Shown here: in pieces, positions 42,118 to 52,533 of the stretch | How positions within the stretch are numbered: the first letter of the stretch is position 1 | Layout: each line of letters opens with the position of its first letter | DNA from: Chitinophagaceae bacterium | Lineage (GTDB): Bacteria > Bacteroidota > Bacteroidia > Chitinophagales > Chitinophagaceae | Assembly (NCBI GenBank): GCA_019638625.1 | Contig: JAHBTK010000007.1 | Location: 310,001-374,000 of the forward strand | Direction of reading: 5' to 3' | DNA length: 64,000 nucleotides | Notes under the pieces: generated by a model | What the model was told of the DNA's origin: nothing | The model's database searches: none | The model's input: the letters and a program-made list of their open reading frames with translations, nothing else | Translations under genes and position numbers: made by a program

Positions 42118-44127
42118 CTACCTGATCAGCATTGTGGTTCCCTTCAGATCGAAATTTCTTCCGGTGTCCCGGTGAGTATATTCGAGTGTCCACACATAGG
42201 CGCCGCTTTGCTGTGGAACATTTTTTAAAGTGCCATCCCATTTTTTTGTGTGGTCCCTGGTTTCAAAGACCTTTTGACCGTACACGTTAAATACCCTGAA
42301 TATCAGGTTGTCTGCTTTATAAGCATTGACAGGATATAAAAAGTCATTTAGTCCGTCACCATTCGGAGTAAAGGCGTTGGGGATGGCAATATAACAACTG
42401 GTAACAACAGTTACTTCTTTGGTGATGGCATCCACACACCCAATATCATCTGTAACCGTTAAGCTTACGGTATATATTTGATTGGTGTGTGGCGGCGCAT
42501 AACGCAAATTATCGGGGTGTTGTAGCCTGCTTGTGCTCCCGTTGCCAAATTCCCAATACCAGTCTGTAATTCTTCCTATGCTTCTGTCTTTGTAAGCAAT
42601 GGAGTCTTCAGGGCATATAAACCCGATGGCATCAAATGCTGCTTTTAGTTCGTTGTCCAGGACAACAACGGTGGATACGGTATCGCTGCAAACCCCGTTT
42701 GAAACAACCAGCGAGGCATTCTTTTCACCAAATACGGAATAGATTTTTTCGGTATGATGATCGGTATAGGTGGATCCGTCTTCGAAGGCCCATTGCCAGG
42801 TATGAATATCATTGCCTCCCGGATGCGTGTAGATGATAGTATCCAGTTCGCAACCATAAAGAATTTGGTGTGAGAACGAGGCGTCTACCGTGTCGGCTGT
42901 TTGAAATGATATATTTTCTCCCATGGGTGTTTCTTCTCCGCACTCATCAATAATGGTATTGCCGTCTGTTCCCCTTACGAGGGATATGGTATAGCTGCCT
43001 TTAGTGAGTATTGGAGAAGAAAGTTTTATGTAGATCACTTCACTATTATCGTTCTGGCTGCATTTTCCATAGGCAGCGCTCACGCTTACGGGGGTAGGGC
43101 CGGTAATAACAAAATCGGAGCCGTCGGGTGCGATAGAACTGCAACGCATCGGTTTCTCAAAAACAAGCTGAAGTAAGTCGGGCGCACAGGAAACGGGACT
43201 CAGGCTGTCCATGGGAGTAGGCTGAACAGGCTCCAGGGTAAAGTCGATTCTCTCGCCGTTGGGTATTTCCCGGTCGCAATGATCCATAATGGTATTGCCA
43301 TCTGAGCCGGTTTTTACAAACAGGGAGTAGGAGCCGGGTGGTAACGGGTTGCTCAGGGTAATGGCAACAGAATCCATTTCAAAGCCTGTTGCACAGGTTA
43401 ATGCCCCGGCGCCCACAATCGTGGCTAAGCCTGAGGAAATGGAGAAATCACTTCCATCCGGTGCGAGGGTATTACAGCGCATTTTTTTGTTCAGCTTTAG
43501 TAAAATGGTACTGCCATCGCAAAAAGCTCTTGCTGCACTGGTATGAGGGGCTTTTGGATCCGTGATGCTGGCAGTTCCTCCTTCAAATCTTAGGGTATAT
43601 CCACTTTGATTGGTGCTGGTAAAATGGCTTACCAACAGCAGGTATTGCCTTCCTTCCAGCAGAAAAGGCATCCTGCTTTTATTGGGATAATCGTAGCCTG
43701 CGCAGTTGGTAGCCGCTGTAGCATTGGATGCCGTTCCTGTAGCTCCGGAAACGGCCGACCAATTGCTGGTTATGTATAAGGAGCCGTCTGTATAAACGTC
43801 GTTGGGGTTCCTGCCTGTAATGTCAAATATTTGCCAGTCGTAGTCATCCGATTGGGTCATTGGCGTAATTGTCAGCCCCAGGGTGCCGGAGGAAAAGCAG
43901 GTGAACTTGTACCAGAAAGGGTTAAGGTCGCCGTAGGCCGCACCATCATTACAGCCTGGTACGGGAATACTCTTTCCGCCACAGGCCGGGACCGTAGTTT
44001 GTGAAAAAACGGAAGTGCCGCATACGGGAAAGGCGGTTGCCGGGGTTTGACCCAACGTTGTGCAGGTTTGTGCGTATATATAGTCGGAGACAAATAATAA
44101 AAAGATGGTAAAATACTTGAGGCGCAT
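42118..44127 (-). CDS. T9SS type B secreted PKD-domain protein
   Basis: A 669-residue exported protein. Signal peptide (YFTIFLLFVSDYIYAQ), a pre-peptidase-like N-terminal part (about 35-175), and two similar Ig-like modules (about 190-300 and 305-410). Each module has MRC(N/S)-APDGSDF, a central Cys, DGNTI(M/I)D(H/E)C and an NGER/MGEN end. Two PKD-type domains follow (about 415-490, HTWQWAFEDGST; 495-580, WYWEFGNGST). The C-terminal gliding-motility domain (about 585-669) starts IPNAFTPNGDGLNDFLYP and marks export through T9SS type B. It probably sits on the cell surface or is released; no enzymatic domain is seen. Confidence 0.9.
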   Translation of the reverse strand: MRLKYFTIFLLFVSDYIYAQTCTTLGQTPATAFPVCGTSVFSQTTVPACGGKSIPVPGCNDGAAYGDLNPFWYKFTCFSSGTLGLTITPMTQSDDYDWQIFDITGRNPNDVYTDGSLYITSNWSAVSGATGTASNATAATNCAGYDYPNKSRMPFLLEGRQYLLLVSHFTSTNQSGYTLRFEGGTASITDPKAPHTSAARAFCDGSTILLKLNKKMRCNTLAPDGSDFSISSGLATIVGAGALTCATGFEMDSVAITLSNPLPPGSYSLFVKTGSDGNTIMDHCDREIPNGERIDFTLEPVQPTPMDSLSPVSCAPDLLQLVFEKPMRCSSIAPDGSDFVITGPTPVSVSAAYGKCSQNDNSEVIYIKLSSPILTKGSYTISLVRGTDGNTIIDECGEETPMGENISFQTADTVDASFSHQILYGCELDTIIYTHPGGNDIHTWQWAFEDGSTYTDHHTEKIYSVFGEKNASLVVSNGVCSDTVSTVVVLDNELKAAFDAIGFICPEDSIAYKDRSIGRITDWYWEFGNGSTSRLQHPDNLRYAPPHTNQIYTVSLTVTDDIGCVDAITKEVTVVTSCYIAIPNAFTPNGDGLNDFLYPVNAYKADNLIFRVFNVYGQKVFETRDHTKKWDGTLKNVPQQSGAYVWTLEYTHRDTGRNFDLKGTTMLIR

Positions 44128-44492
44128 CGGTTCCTGTTCTGGTTACGGATTCACAATTAGTATTGAGTGGCAAAAATAGATATCCGTTGCATTTAAAAAT
44201 TGTGTTTTTGATAGAAAAAACCGGTTTTTCCTGTGCAAGCGACTGAAGTATAAATAATTAGATCGTTCAGCCGGAATTTGAAGTATGATTATTGTACAAT
44301 CAGAAAATGTTTTTTACCTTGCAACGTATTTCAGGAGGGTAGAGTCTTAAAGGCTCCCAATATCTTTCTTTTAAATCCCGGTTCCTTATAATGTTCTGCA
44401 ATTCAATAGCTTTATAATTATATAAGTCTATTATTGAATATTTGCTTCTTGTTTCTTCCAATTTTCCTTTGAGATTCCGCAATTAGAACTGA
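44128..44492. other. Divergent intergenic region
   Basis: The 365 bases between two divergent T9SS-cargo genes. A TATTTTTG element on the minus strand (44171-44178) can serve the type B protein gene, about 45 bases from its start. For the plus-strand gene no clean TAnnTTTG is seen; TACCTTGC near 44317 is a weak candidate. A 60-codon minus-strand ORF (44300-44482) with protein-like composition fills much of the right half but matches nothing I know; I leave it as uncertain. Confidence 0.5.
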
Positions 44493-47400
44493 ATGGAAAT
44501 CAATATGAACAATTTTACAATCCGCTTTGCACCTGCTACCTTATTATTGTTTATAGTCTTCGGGTTTGTAACTGATGTCAGGGCCCAGGTCTTTGATCCC
44601 AATGACCCTGTTGTGGTGTATAATCCGGCTAACCCGCCGGTTCAGCCTCCAAACGGCCAGGTAGGGAAGTGGGTGAAAACCAACAGGGTGAGTTGGAACA
44701 CATCAGATTTTAAGTCATATATATACAAGGGTGTGGCTTTCAGGTTGAAATACCCGAAATCCTATGTGCCGGGCAATGGTGTTAAATATCCGATGTTTGT
44801 ATTTTTTCACGGAGTAGGTGAAAAAGGGCCTATTTATGATAATGAGTACCAGCTTTATCATGGGGCGCAGCTACATCGTAATGCCGTAAACAACGGAACC
44901 TTTGATGGGTTTTTGCTATATCCGCAATCTACCGATGCTGCTGGTATTTTTACACCTTCTCACAGAGCAATTCTTAGGGAACTGATTGAGAATTTTCTTA
45001 TTCCACAGGCACAGGTGGACCCTTTCAGAATATCATTTAATGGTTTGTCCGGTGGCGGATCCTTTGTATGGAGTTTTATGATAAACTATCCCCAACTAAC
45101 TGCTGCCGCGTTACCGATGTCGGGTGTTGTTGGGGCGAGTGGTAACGTTATCCTTACACATAGGTTCCTGCCTATCTGGCTATTCCAGGGTGCCTTAGAC
45201 TTAAGTCCTACGCCAGCTCTGGGTCGTAATATAGCGAACGTATCTAGGACAAACGGTACGAATTTTATTTATACTGAGTATCCTGATAGAGGCCATGATA
45301 CCTGGAATTCTGCCTGGAGAGAGCCTAATTTTTATACATATATGCTAAATGCCCACAAAGCAAACCCCTGGGTGCTTTTTGGCAGAACCAGCTTTTGTGC
45401 GAGTGAAGCTATTGATGTGACTATGGGTGTTTCGGTTGGTTTTGAAGAATATGAATGGAGAAAAGATGGGGTTAGTATTGCGGGATCCGATTCCAATGCT
45501 TTGCATGTTACTGAACCAGGGCTATATGCCTGCCGTGTAAAGCGAAAGGGGGAGTGGTCTCCCTGGTCCCCCAATCCGGTAGAGATTATCCGGAAAGACG
45601 CGAATGAAGCACCGGACATCACTATGAAGAGCTTTGGCAGCCGGGTGATGCCTTCGCCGGATGGTAAAACGGCAGTGGAACTGGTGATGCCGCAGGGACA
45701 GTTTGGATATTCCTGGGTTGATGCCTCAAATAACCAGGTGGCTACTACATACAACTATAATGCGCAGCCCGGTACCTACAAAGCAAGGATTAAAGAATCC
45801 GCGCTTTGTGAAACGAACTTATCCAATCCTTTTACAGTTATTGACGCCAATGGTCCCAACAAGCCGGACTCTGTTTCTAACCTTATTGTAAATAAGGTGT
45901 CAAAGTCTTCGCTAAGGCTGGATTGGTTGAGTAATCCCAATGCTTTGTATCCTGCTACTGCATATGAGATCTATATGGCTACAAAAGCCGGAGGACCTTA
46001 TCAGTTTGCAGGTATTACAGACCAACTCACTTATTTAAAGGAGGCCCTGACTCCCGGAAGTACTTACTATTTTGTGGTAAGGGCGGTGAACAATACCGCA
46101 GGCGCGCCTTTATCCCGTGAGGTATCGGCAACAACAGATACTGACACTAATCCGCCTACGTCTCCTCAAAACCTTAAGGTAACCGGCACTACCCAGGCTT
46201 CTATTTCCCTTAGCTGGAGTGCAGCCACCGACGATGTTGGTTTGCTGGGGTATGATATTTATATCAACGGTGTTAAAACCCATTTTACAGAACATACTGA
46301 CTTTACAGTATATAATCTTGCACCACAGCAACATTACACTATAACCGTTAAAGCCAGAGATATCTCCGGCAACGCATCGCCGTTCAGCAACCAGGTTTCT
46401 GCTCAAACGATATCTAATGGTTTGATCTATAAATATTATACCGGCACCTGGAGTAACCTGCCTGATTTCAGCGCCCTGTCTCCTGTAGCTGTTGGAGTGG
46501 TTCCCAATGTAAGTCTTGCGGAAAGGACACAGGAAACCAATTACGCATTTACGTGGGAAGGAGAAATCACTATACCGGTTTCAGGAAACTATACATTCCG
46601 TACGAACTCCGATGATGGCAGCAGATTGTATCTGGGTCCCTACAGCTATTCGGCGACTCCATTGGTGGATAATGACGGCACCCATGCCGCGCAAAATGCG
46701 GATGGCACCATATACCTTACTGCCGGTGTGTATCCTATCGTTATCACCTATTTCCAGGCAGGCGGGGGACAAACCATGTCTGTTTCGTGGTCTACACCTC
46801 AAACAGGAGGAAGTTTTGTAACTATTCCCAACAGCGCTTTTGTCGGAGCTTCTGTTCCGCCGGGCGGCGCCGTACCTTCTAAACCTACTTCTCTTACGGT
46901 TGTTGCTCCCACCTTGTTTAATAAGGTAAATTTAAGCTGGTCCGACAACAGTAATAATGAAGCGTCTTTTGAAGTGTTCAGATCTGAGAACGGAATAGAT
47001 TTCAGCACAATTGCTGTTTTACCTTCCAATTCAACGTCTTATCAGGACACTACGGTGCTGGGCTCTACAAAGTATTATTATAAGGTCAGAGCCATTAATC
47101 AATATGGTGAATCAGCATACGACAGAACCGGCAGGGGGGTAGACTATGCCTACTACGAAACAGGGGCTCTTAGCCAGTTACCGGACTTCAATACTTTGAT
47201 ACCCGTTAAAACAGGAAGGGTGACTGACTTTTCACTGGGGATGCAGGAAAGAGCAGATAATTTCGCCGTCAGGTTTACCGGGTTGATAACGCTCCCGGTA
47301 AGTGGTACGTACACGTTCTATCTTACAAGCGACGACGGTTCAAAATTATATATAGGAGGTGAGAGCGAGGGTAATGTCGTAGTAAATCATGACGGGCTTC

Positions 47401-50400
47401 ATGGTGCTACGGAGGTTTCAGCGAGTAAGCATTTTGATGCGGGCACCTACCCTATAATTGTCAAATACTTTGAAGCAGGTGGAAGCGAAGTACTGGTGGT
47501 TAATTATAAAGGGCCCGATGGCTCGGGAATTGACAAACAAATAATCCCGTATAGCATATTAGGCGAAGAACCCGTTAGTGTGACTACGCCGGTGTCCCCG
47601 GCCCCGCCGGCGGCACCTGCTGATCTTGAGGTAATTACACAAAGTGCTTCTACGATCAAACTGGGTTGGATAGGCAATGGTGCGGATGTGTTGAAATACC
47701 AGTTGTATCGTTCCTATCAGAATAATACTGACTATTTCCTCTATAGGGAACTACCCGGCACGGCTTCATCATTCACTGATGTCGATTTGTTTGCCAACAC
47801 TACATTCTATTATAAAGTGAGGGCTGTAGGCGCTGGTGGAGAATCTGCTTTCAGCAATGAAGTCAATGCCACTACGCTCGGGCTACCCGCTGTAATTGAT
47901 TTGATCGAAAATCAATTTATGCGATATGGCACTCAGTTGCAGATCCCGGTGAAAGCGGCTAATGGCACTTCAGAAACAATGACTGTATTGGTGGAGAATC
48001 TTCCCTCCTTTGGATCATTTGTGGCTGCCGGTGATGGTACGGGCGTGATCACTTTCAATAATCCTACGCAGGCTCAACAGGGGGTGTACAACAACATAAC
48101 GGTCAAGGCTGTCAATCCGCAAAGCGATACAACTGTTGCCGCATTCGTGCTCACCGTTAATGACAACTATGCTCCTGTAATAGGAAATTTTCCGGATGTT
48201 GTAATGAATGAAAAAGATACGCTTATAGTTACCATAAACGCGACGGACCAGGATCCGGGCGAAGTGCTTAGCTGGTCTTTGTCGTCACAACCCGGGTTTG
48301 TTCTTTCGGAGCCGAACGGAGGGTCGCTTAAATTGACCCTTACCCCCAAATATACCCAGGGCGGAGTTTACAATACGTTGATTACTGTGAAGGATTCAAA
48401 ACAGGGTAAGGACACTGCTACCCTGAGAATTACGGTGAATGCCATTGCGGTTCCCGGAAAAAGCATTTATGTAAACTTCAGCAGTGGGGCTATAGCAGGA
48501 CCTGCTTCCAAATGGAACAATACAAATACTGCCTCACTGCCTGTTAATACAACATTCGCATCATTGCAGGACGAGAGTGGAGCCACTTCCTCAGTAGGGT
48601 TGAAGCTACTAAGCAGCGGGATGGGCGTTGGAAATGATGGTGTAAATACCGGTAATAATTCCGGTATCTATCCTGATAATGTATTGCAATCTCATTATTG
48701 GGTAGACGGGTCAAAAAATATAGAGATCTCCGGACTTACTGCCGGTAAGAGGTACAACTTTATTTTCATGAGTAGCTACAATAATGATGATAAAGTGTAC
48801 TCTGCAAAATACACCATCGGAGACAAATCGGTGTCGCTTAATGCAGCAAAGAATTCGCAGAATACTGCCAGTATTATGAATATAATAGCTCCTCAAAACG
48901 GCATTTTGAATTTGAATGTCAACAGGGGCGATGATAATAATGCTACCAGGGCCTATCTGACCGCTATGGTAATTCATGAAATGGTGGACGATGCCACAGC
49001 GCCTGCAAAACCAAAAGACCTGGCAGTGAAACTCGAAAATGATACGGTGAAGCTGACCTGGACGAACCTCGCTTATAATGCAGAGCAATACGAGGTATAC
49101 CGGGCAACAAAACTGGCAGGTCCGTTTACACTGCTGAATCCGGGAGTGGTTGATAATAACCTCCAGCATTTTAACGACGTTACGGCGGCTGCCAATAAAA
49201 CCTATTATTATATCATCAGGGTGAGAAACAGCTATGGAGTTACCAATTCACAGATCGTTTGGCTGACAGTACCTAACAAAGCTCCCCGGATTGAAAATAT
49301 CCCGGATGTTTATGTGAAACTGGGCGAAACTAAAACGGTGAATGTTAAAGCAGTGGATGATCCCACGGAAATAGTGACCTTAACTGCTTCCGGGTTACCG
49401 GCATTTGTAACCTTTACAGATAACGGTGGCGGAAACGGAGTGCTCAGCATTACAGCTTCGGATGTTACCGGTACCTATCCCGGTATAACGATAACTGCTA
49501 CAGATGACCTGGGTGCTTCTTCGAGCAAAACGATCACCATCAATGTGATTGATATGTTGGTGACATCTACTTATGTCAACTTTAACCCGGCAACTCATTC
49601 ATCCAACGGGCTTCCTTGGAACGATTTTAATGCCGGAGCAACAGTGGCTGCAGGTACAACGGTATCCAACCTGCGGGACCAACAGGGTATCGTTACTCCT
49701 TATACGGTTAGGATCAACGAAGCAATGACCTCGCATACGGAAGGTTTTATAACCGGCAATAATGGCGGGGTATATGATGATGCTGTTATTTCTACCGGAT
49801 TTAAGAACACGGCAGCAACACGAAGTTTAACAATTTCAGGGTTGCCGGCCGGAAAATACAACCTGGTATTTTATGCCAACGGACCTTCTTTCACAGCGCC
49901 GAGACAGATATTTACCTCCGGCGCCGTTAGCGATACATTGGATGTAGCTACCAACTATATGAAGACTGCAAGGTTGTCCGGGTTGAGTCCTGTGGGTGGC
50001 CAGATTACGGTTATCATCAGCAAATTGCCGTCTAACAGCGCTAATATTTACCTGGGGGCTTTGGTAATAGAAGCGCATAATTCCGCCTCGCTGTTACCTC
50101 CTTCTAACCTTCGTGTAAAGAAGAATAAAAAAACGTCTATTGAGCTGGCATGGGATAATAACGAAAGTTCAGGAGCCGGAATAGAAGTGTGGCGTTCAGG
50201 GTCTCCTTCTGCAGGGTATACGAAAGTGGCAGATCTTCCGGGCAGCAGTAAATCCTATACAGATAACGGGTTAACACCCGGTTCCGTTTATTACTATAAA
50301 CTGAGGACTGCCAGCGGTGGAAACTTTTCAGAATATTCCGCTTATATCAGTGCGGCTACTATCCTGTATTCCATCGACCTTAACTTGAATGATGGTTCCG

Positions 50401-51263
50401 CGGGTTCAATTGTGCCTGCGCCATGGAACAACTCCAATCAATTGTTAACAGAAGGACTTGTATTATCCAACCTGATCAATAGCGAATTCCAGGCAACCGG
50501 GGTAAATGTGCAATTCGTTCAGAACTTTAATGGTTACGACGACTTCAATGGTTTAACTACCGGTAATAATAGCGGAGTGGTACCGGATAACGCCATGAAG
50601 TCCTTCTATTATATTCAGTATGGAGAGGTGGTAAGATTAGAAGTTACCGGACTGAACCAGGCGTTGAGTTACAACTTTGTATTCTTCAGCAGCAGTAAAG
50701 ATGCCCAGGGTATTTATACCAATTACATCATTGGGGATAAGACGGTGTTCCTTGACTGGAGAAATAACCTTCATAATACAGCCCAGATCAATGCGAAACC
50801 TGATGCTACCGGCAGCGTGGAAATTCTGATTATTACATCTACTCCCGGTTCAAAAGGTTATCTGAACAGCTTGTCTATACAGGCGCTTCCTGATGCTCCC
50901 GGTGGTCCGGGAGGAACTTCCTCCGGAAGAGGAGGGGTAGAAGACCAGGTAAGTCTCAATGTTACCGGGAACGGAAATGATACTAATACAGCGTCCGGTA
51001 TTCAGGTGGGCGCTTACCCTGTTCCGTTTGTAGATGATATTACCGTAGACCTGGAATTGAATACAGCGAAACCTAAACTGGCGGTTATGATGCGCGATGC
51101 CTCAGGCAAACTGGTGTATCTGAAGTCGCTGGAAAACGTTCCTGCCGGACGCAGTCAGCATACCCTGAATGTAAATGGCAGGGCTATGAATCCTGGTGTG
51201 TATTACCTGCAGGTATTGAGCACCGCAGATGGTAAATCTTCTGTTATCAAGGTGATGAAGTAA
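44493..51263 (+). CDS. Giant T9SS type A secreted modular protein with esterase-like domain
   Basis: 2256 residues. Signal peptide ends at DVRAQ (about 32). An alpha/beta-hydrolase of the PHB-depolymerase/esterase type covers about 60-290: oxyanion-side VFFHGVGEKGP, nucleophile elbow FNGLSGGGS, and GHDTW supplying His. An Ig-like segment follows, then FN3 domains near 455, 553, 795, 1040, 1505 and 1872. Two PA14-like domains (about 644-771 and 882-1012) each have a T-DDGS-LY motif. Cadherin-like Ig domains lie near 1130-1320 and 1593-1688. Three copies of an unassigned 180-residue module follow (from about 1323, 1690 and 1958), and a T9SS type A sorting domain (about 2171-2256, AYPVPFVDD...GVYYLQVLS). 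Likely a surface enzyme binding or cleaving a polysaccharide ester. A terminator follows 32 bases after the stop. Confidence 0.9.
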   Translation: MEINMNNFTIRFAPATLLLFIVFGFVTDVRAQVFDPNDPVVVYNPANPPVQPPNGQVGKWVKTNRVSWNTSDFKSYIYKGVAFRLKYPKSYVPGNGVKYPMFVFFHGVGEKGPIYDNEYQLYHGAQLHRNAVNNGTFDGFLLYPQSTDAAGIFTPSHRAILRELIENFLIPQAQVDPFRISFNGLSGGGSFVWSFMINYPQLTAAALPMSGVVGASGNVILTHRFLPIWLFQGALDLSPTPALGRNIANVSRTNGTNFIYTEYPDRGHDTWNSAWREPNFYTYMLNAHKANPWVLFGRTSFCASEAIDVTMGVSVGFEEYEWRKDGVSIAGSDSNALHVTEPGLYACRVKRKGEWSPWSPNPVEIIRKDANEAPDITMKSFGSRVMPSPDGKTAVELVMPQGQFGYSWVDASNNQVATTYNYNAQPGTYKARIKESALCETNLSNPFTVIDANGPNKPDSVSNLIVNKVSKSSLRLDWLSNPNALYPATAYEIYMATKAGGPYQFAGITDQLTYLKEALTPGSTYYFVVRAVNNTAGAPLSREVSATTDTDTNPPTSPQNLKVTGTTQASISLSWSAATDDVGLLGYDIYINGVKTHFTEHTDFTVYNLAPQQHYTITVKARDISGNASPFSNQVSAQTISNGLIYKYYTGTWSNLPDFSALSPVAVGVVPNVSLAERTQETNYAFTWEGEITIPVSGNYTFRTNSDDGSRLYLGPYSYSATPLVDNDGTHAAQNADGTIYLTAGVYPIVITYFQAGGGQTMSVSWSTPQTGGSFVTIPNSAFVGASVPPGGAVPSKPTSLTVVAPTLFNKVNLSWSDNSNNEASFEVFRSENGIDFSTIAVLPSNSTSYQDTTVLGSTKYYYKVRAINQYGESAYDRTGRGVDYAYYETGALSQLPDFNTLIPVKTGRVTDFSLGMQERADNFAVRFTGLITLPVSGTYTFYLTSDDGSKLYIGGESEGNVVVNHDGLHGATEVSASKHFDAGTYPIIVKYFEAGGSEVLVVNYKGPDGSGIDKQIIPYSILGEEPVSVTTPVSPAPPAAPADLEVITQSASTIKLGWIGNGADVLKYQLYRSYQNNTDYFLYRELPGTASSFTDVDLFANTTFYYKVRAVGAGGESAFSNEVNATTLGLPAVIDLIENQFMRYGTQLQIPVKAANGTSETMTVLVENLPSFGSFVAAGDGTGVITFNNPTQAQQGVYNNITVKAVNPQSDTTVAAFVLTVNDNYAPVIGNFPDVVMNEKDTLIVTINATDQDPGEVLSWSLSSQPGFVLSEPNGGSLKLTLTPKYTQGGVYNTLITVKDSKQGKDTATLRITVNAIAVPGKSIYVNFSSGAIAGPASKWNNTNTASLPVNTTFASLQDESGATSSVGLKLLSSGMGVGNDGVNTGNNSGIYPDNVLQSHYWVDGSKNIEISGLTAGKRYNFIFMSSYNNDDKVYSAKYTIGDKSVSLNAAKNSQNTASIMNIIAPQNGILNLNVNRGDDNNATRAYLTAMVIHEMVDDATAPAKPKDLAVKLENDTVKLTWTNLAYNAEQYEVYRATKLAGPFTLLNPGVVDNNLQHFNDVTAAANKTYYYIIRVRNSYGVTNSQIVWLTVPNKAPRIENIPDVYVKLGETKTVNVKAVDDPTEIVTLTASGLPAFVTFTDNGGGNGVLSITASDVTGTYPGITITATDDLGASSSKTITINVIDMLVTSTYVNFNPATHSSNGLPWNDFNAGATVAAGTTVSNLRDQQGIVTPYTVRINEAMTSHTEGFITGNNGGVYDDAVISTGFKNTAATRSLTISGLPAGKYNLVFYANGPSFTAPRQIFTSGAVSDTLDVATNYMKTARLSGLSPVGGQITVIISKLPSNSANIYLGALVIEAHNSASLLPPSNLRVKKNKKTSIELAWDNNESSGAGIEVWRSGSPSAGYTKVADLPGSSKSYTDNGLTPGSVYYYKLRTASGGNFSEYSAYISAATILYSIDLNLNDGSAGSIVPAPWNNSNQLLTEGLVLSNLINSEFQATGVNVQFVQNFNGYDDFNGLTTGNNSGVVPDNAMKSFYYIQYGEVVRLEVTGLNQALSYNFVFFSSSKDAQGIYTNYIIGDKTVFLDWRNNLHNTAQINAKPDATGSVEILIITSTPGSKGYLNSLSIQALPDAPGGPGGTSSGRGGVEDQVSLNVTGNGNDTNTASGIQVGAYPVPFVDDITVDLELNTAKPKLAVMMRDASGKLVYLKSLENVPAGRSQHTLNVNGRAMNPGVYYLQVLSTADGKSSVIKVMK

Positions 51264-51295
51264 ATTTATTGAATTAAAATAAAAATAATAATCAT

Positions 51296-51328
51296 AAAAA
51301 GAAACGAACCCGGTTCGTTTCTTTTTTG
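51296..51328 (+). terminator. Intrinsic terminator after the giant protein gene
   Basis: Perfect 11-base stem (AAGAAACGAAC / GTTCGTTTCTT) with a three-base loop, then TTTT. Located 32 bases after the stop codon. Confidence 0.88.
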
Positions 51329-51441
51329 TTGTATTTATGTCCTTTTGTTAGTATTGCGAAACTGTTTGGATAATAGTTTTCAATAAGTTTCGTTTCCAGT
51401 AAAGAAATTCAGAGCCTTGTTGAAACAAAGAAGACGCGTTT

Positions 51442-52527
51442 ATGGAAGCCAATCAAAAGTATATACCCTTTTTAGATGGATTTAGAGGTTACGCTATTTT
51501 GTTGGTGATAATAGGGCATTTGTCAAGTATAAAATACCTGTATTTAGCCCAATTCGGCGTTACGCTTTTCTTTTTTGTAAGTGGTTTTTTAATTACCCGG
51601 TTGTTGATAGCCGAATATAACAAAAGCAAAACGATAAGTTTAAAGGATTTTTATCTCAGGCGTTTTTTCAGGTTATATCCCGCCCTGATACTTTACCTGC
51701 TGGTTACCTGTTTCGTTGTGTGGCTGTTGAACTACCGGCTTGTAGTTACGGATATTTTTGCAGGGCTGTTTTATTTTACCAACTATTATCTGGTGTATTT
51801 CCCGCCTGTTGTCCCGGAGAATTATCCTCTTACGTCTTCCATACTTTGGTCGCTCTCGGTAGAAGAACATTTTTACCTGGTATTCCCGTTTTTGTTCCTG
51901 TTGCTGTACAGAGCGCCGGCTAAAGGTTTTTTGTATATTATCGGGTCGCTGTTAATAATTTTTCTTTTAATAAGAGTTGTGCTGTGGTATCAAAGCACGG
52001 ATATCATTTTTACTCTTAATGAAGCCTACTATACCACCCATACTCGTGCAGATTCTATTTTATACGGCTGTTTTGCCGCGTTGTTATTGTACTCTTACAA
52101 TACCGGTCTGCCGGCAAAATTGTATTCAAAGCTATTGCATTCCAAACTGGTGTTAACAGGAGCAGCTATTATCCTGCTGCTTTCTCAAAAATATGAAGCT
52201 GCCTGGTACCAGATCACGCTCAAGTACAGCCTTGCAGGTTTTTTTCTCAGCCTGGTGGTACCGTCATTTTTATTTATCGATGCGAAACACTGGCTAATGA
52301 AGCCATTGACCAATAAAATCATGGTCTATATCGGCAAGCTCAGCTATTCCTTATACCTGTTTCACTGGGTGTCGTTAAAGTTTGTATCCAATTATTTTGA
52401 GAAACAAACAGCAGCCTGGTATGTACTTGTTATCGTTTTGGCGTTTACGCTTTCAATTCTTTCCTACCATTTTATAGAGCGGCCTTTTCTGGCTTTCCGA
52501 AGAAGGTTTGGATCTCACGCAAAGTAG
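51442..52527 (+). CDS. Membrane acyltransferase, OafA/YrhL family
   Basis: A 361-residue acyltransferase_3 protein with about 10 transmembrane segments. Family motifs: LDGFRGYAILLVIIGH (residues 9-24, catalytic His), FFFVSGFLITRLL, FYLRRFFRLYPALILY and SSILWSLSVEEHFYLVFPFL. It would transfer an acyl group (usually acetyl) from the cytoplasm onto an exported sugar. It lies outside the polysaccharide locus, between the giant secreted protein and a convergent HAD gene only six bases away; its target is unknown. Confidence 0.92.
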   Translation: MEANQKYIPFLDGFRGYAILLVIIGHLSSIKYLYLAQFGVTLFFFVSGFLITRLLIAEYNKSKTISLKDFYLRRFFRLYPALILYLLVTCFVVWLLNYRLVVTDIFAGLFYFTNYYLVYFPPVVPENYPLTSSILWSLSVEEHFYLVFPFLFLLLYRAPAKGFLYIIGSLLIIFLLIRVVLWYQSTDIIFTLNEAYYTTHTRADSILYGCFAALLLYSYNTGLPAKLYSKLLHSKLVLTGAAIILLLSQKYEAAWYQITLKYSLAGFFLSLVVPSFLFIDAKHWLMKPLTNKIMVYIGKLSYSLYLFHWVSLKFVSNYFEKQTAAWYVLVIVLAFTLSILSYHFIERPFLAFRRRFGSHAK

Positions 52528-52533
52528 GCACCA

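Noticed and set aside
44300..44482. A 60-codon minus-strand ORF in the divergent gap before the giant protein gene
   Set aside because: Composition is protein-like, but it occupies the only space for the promoter of the divergent gene and matches no family I know; left uncertain, not called.
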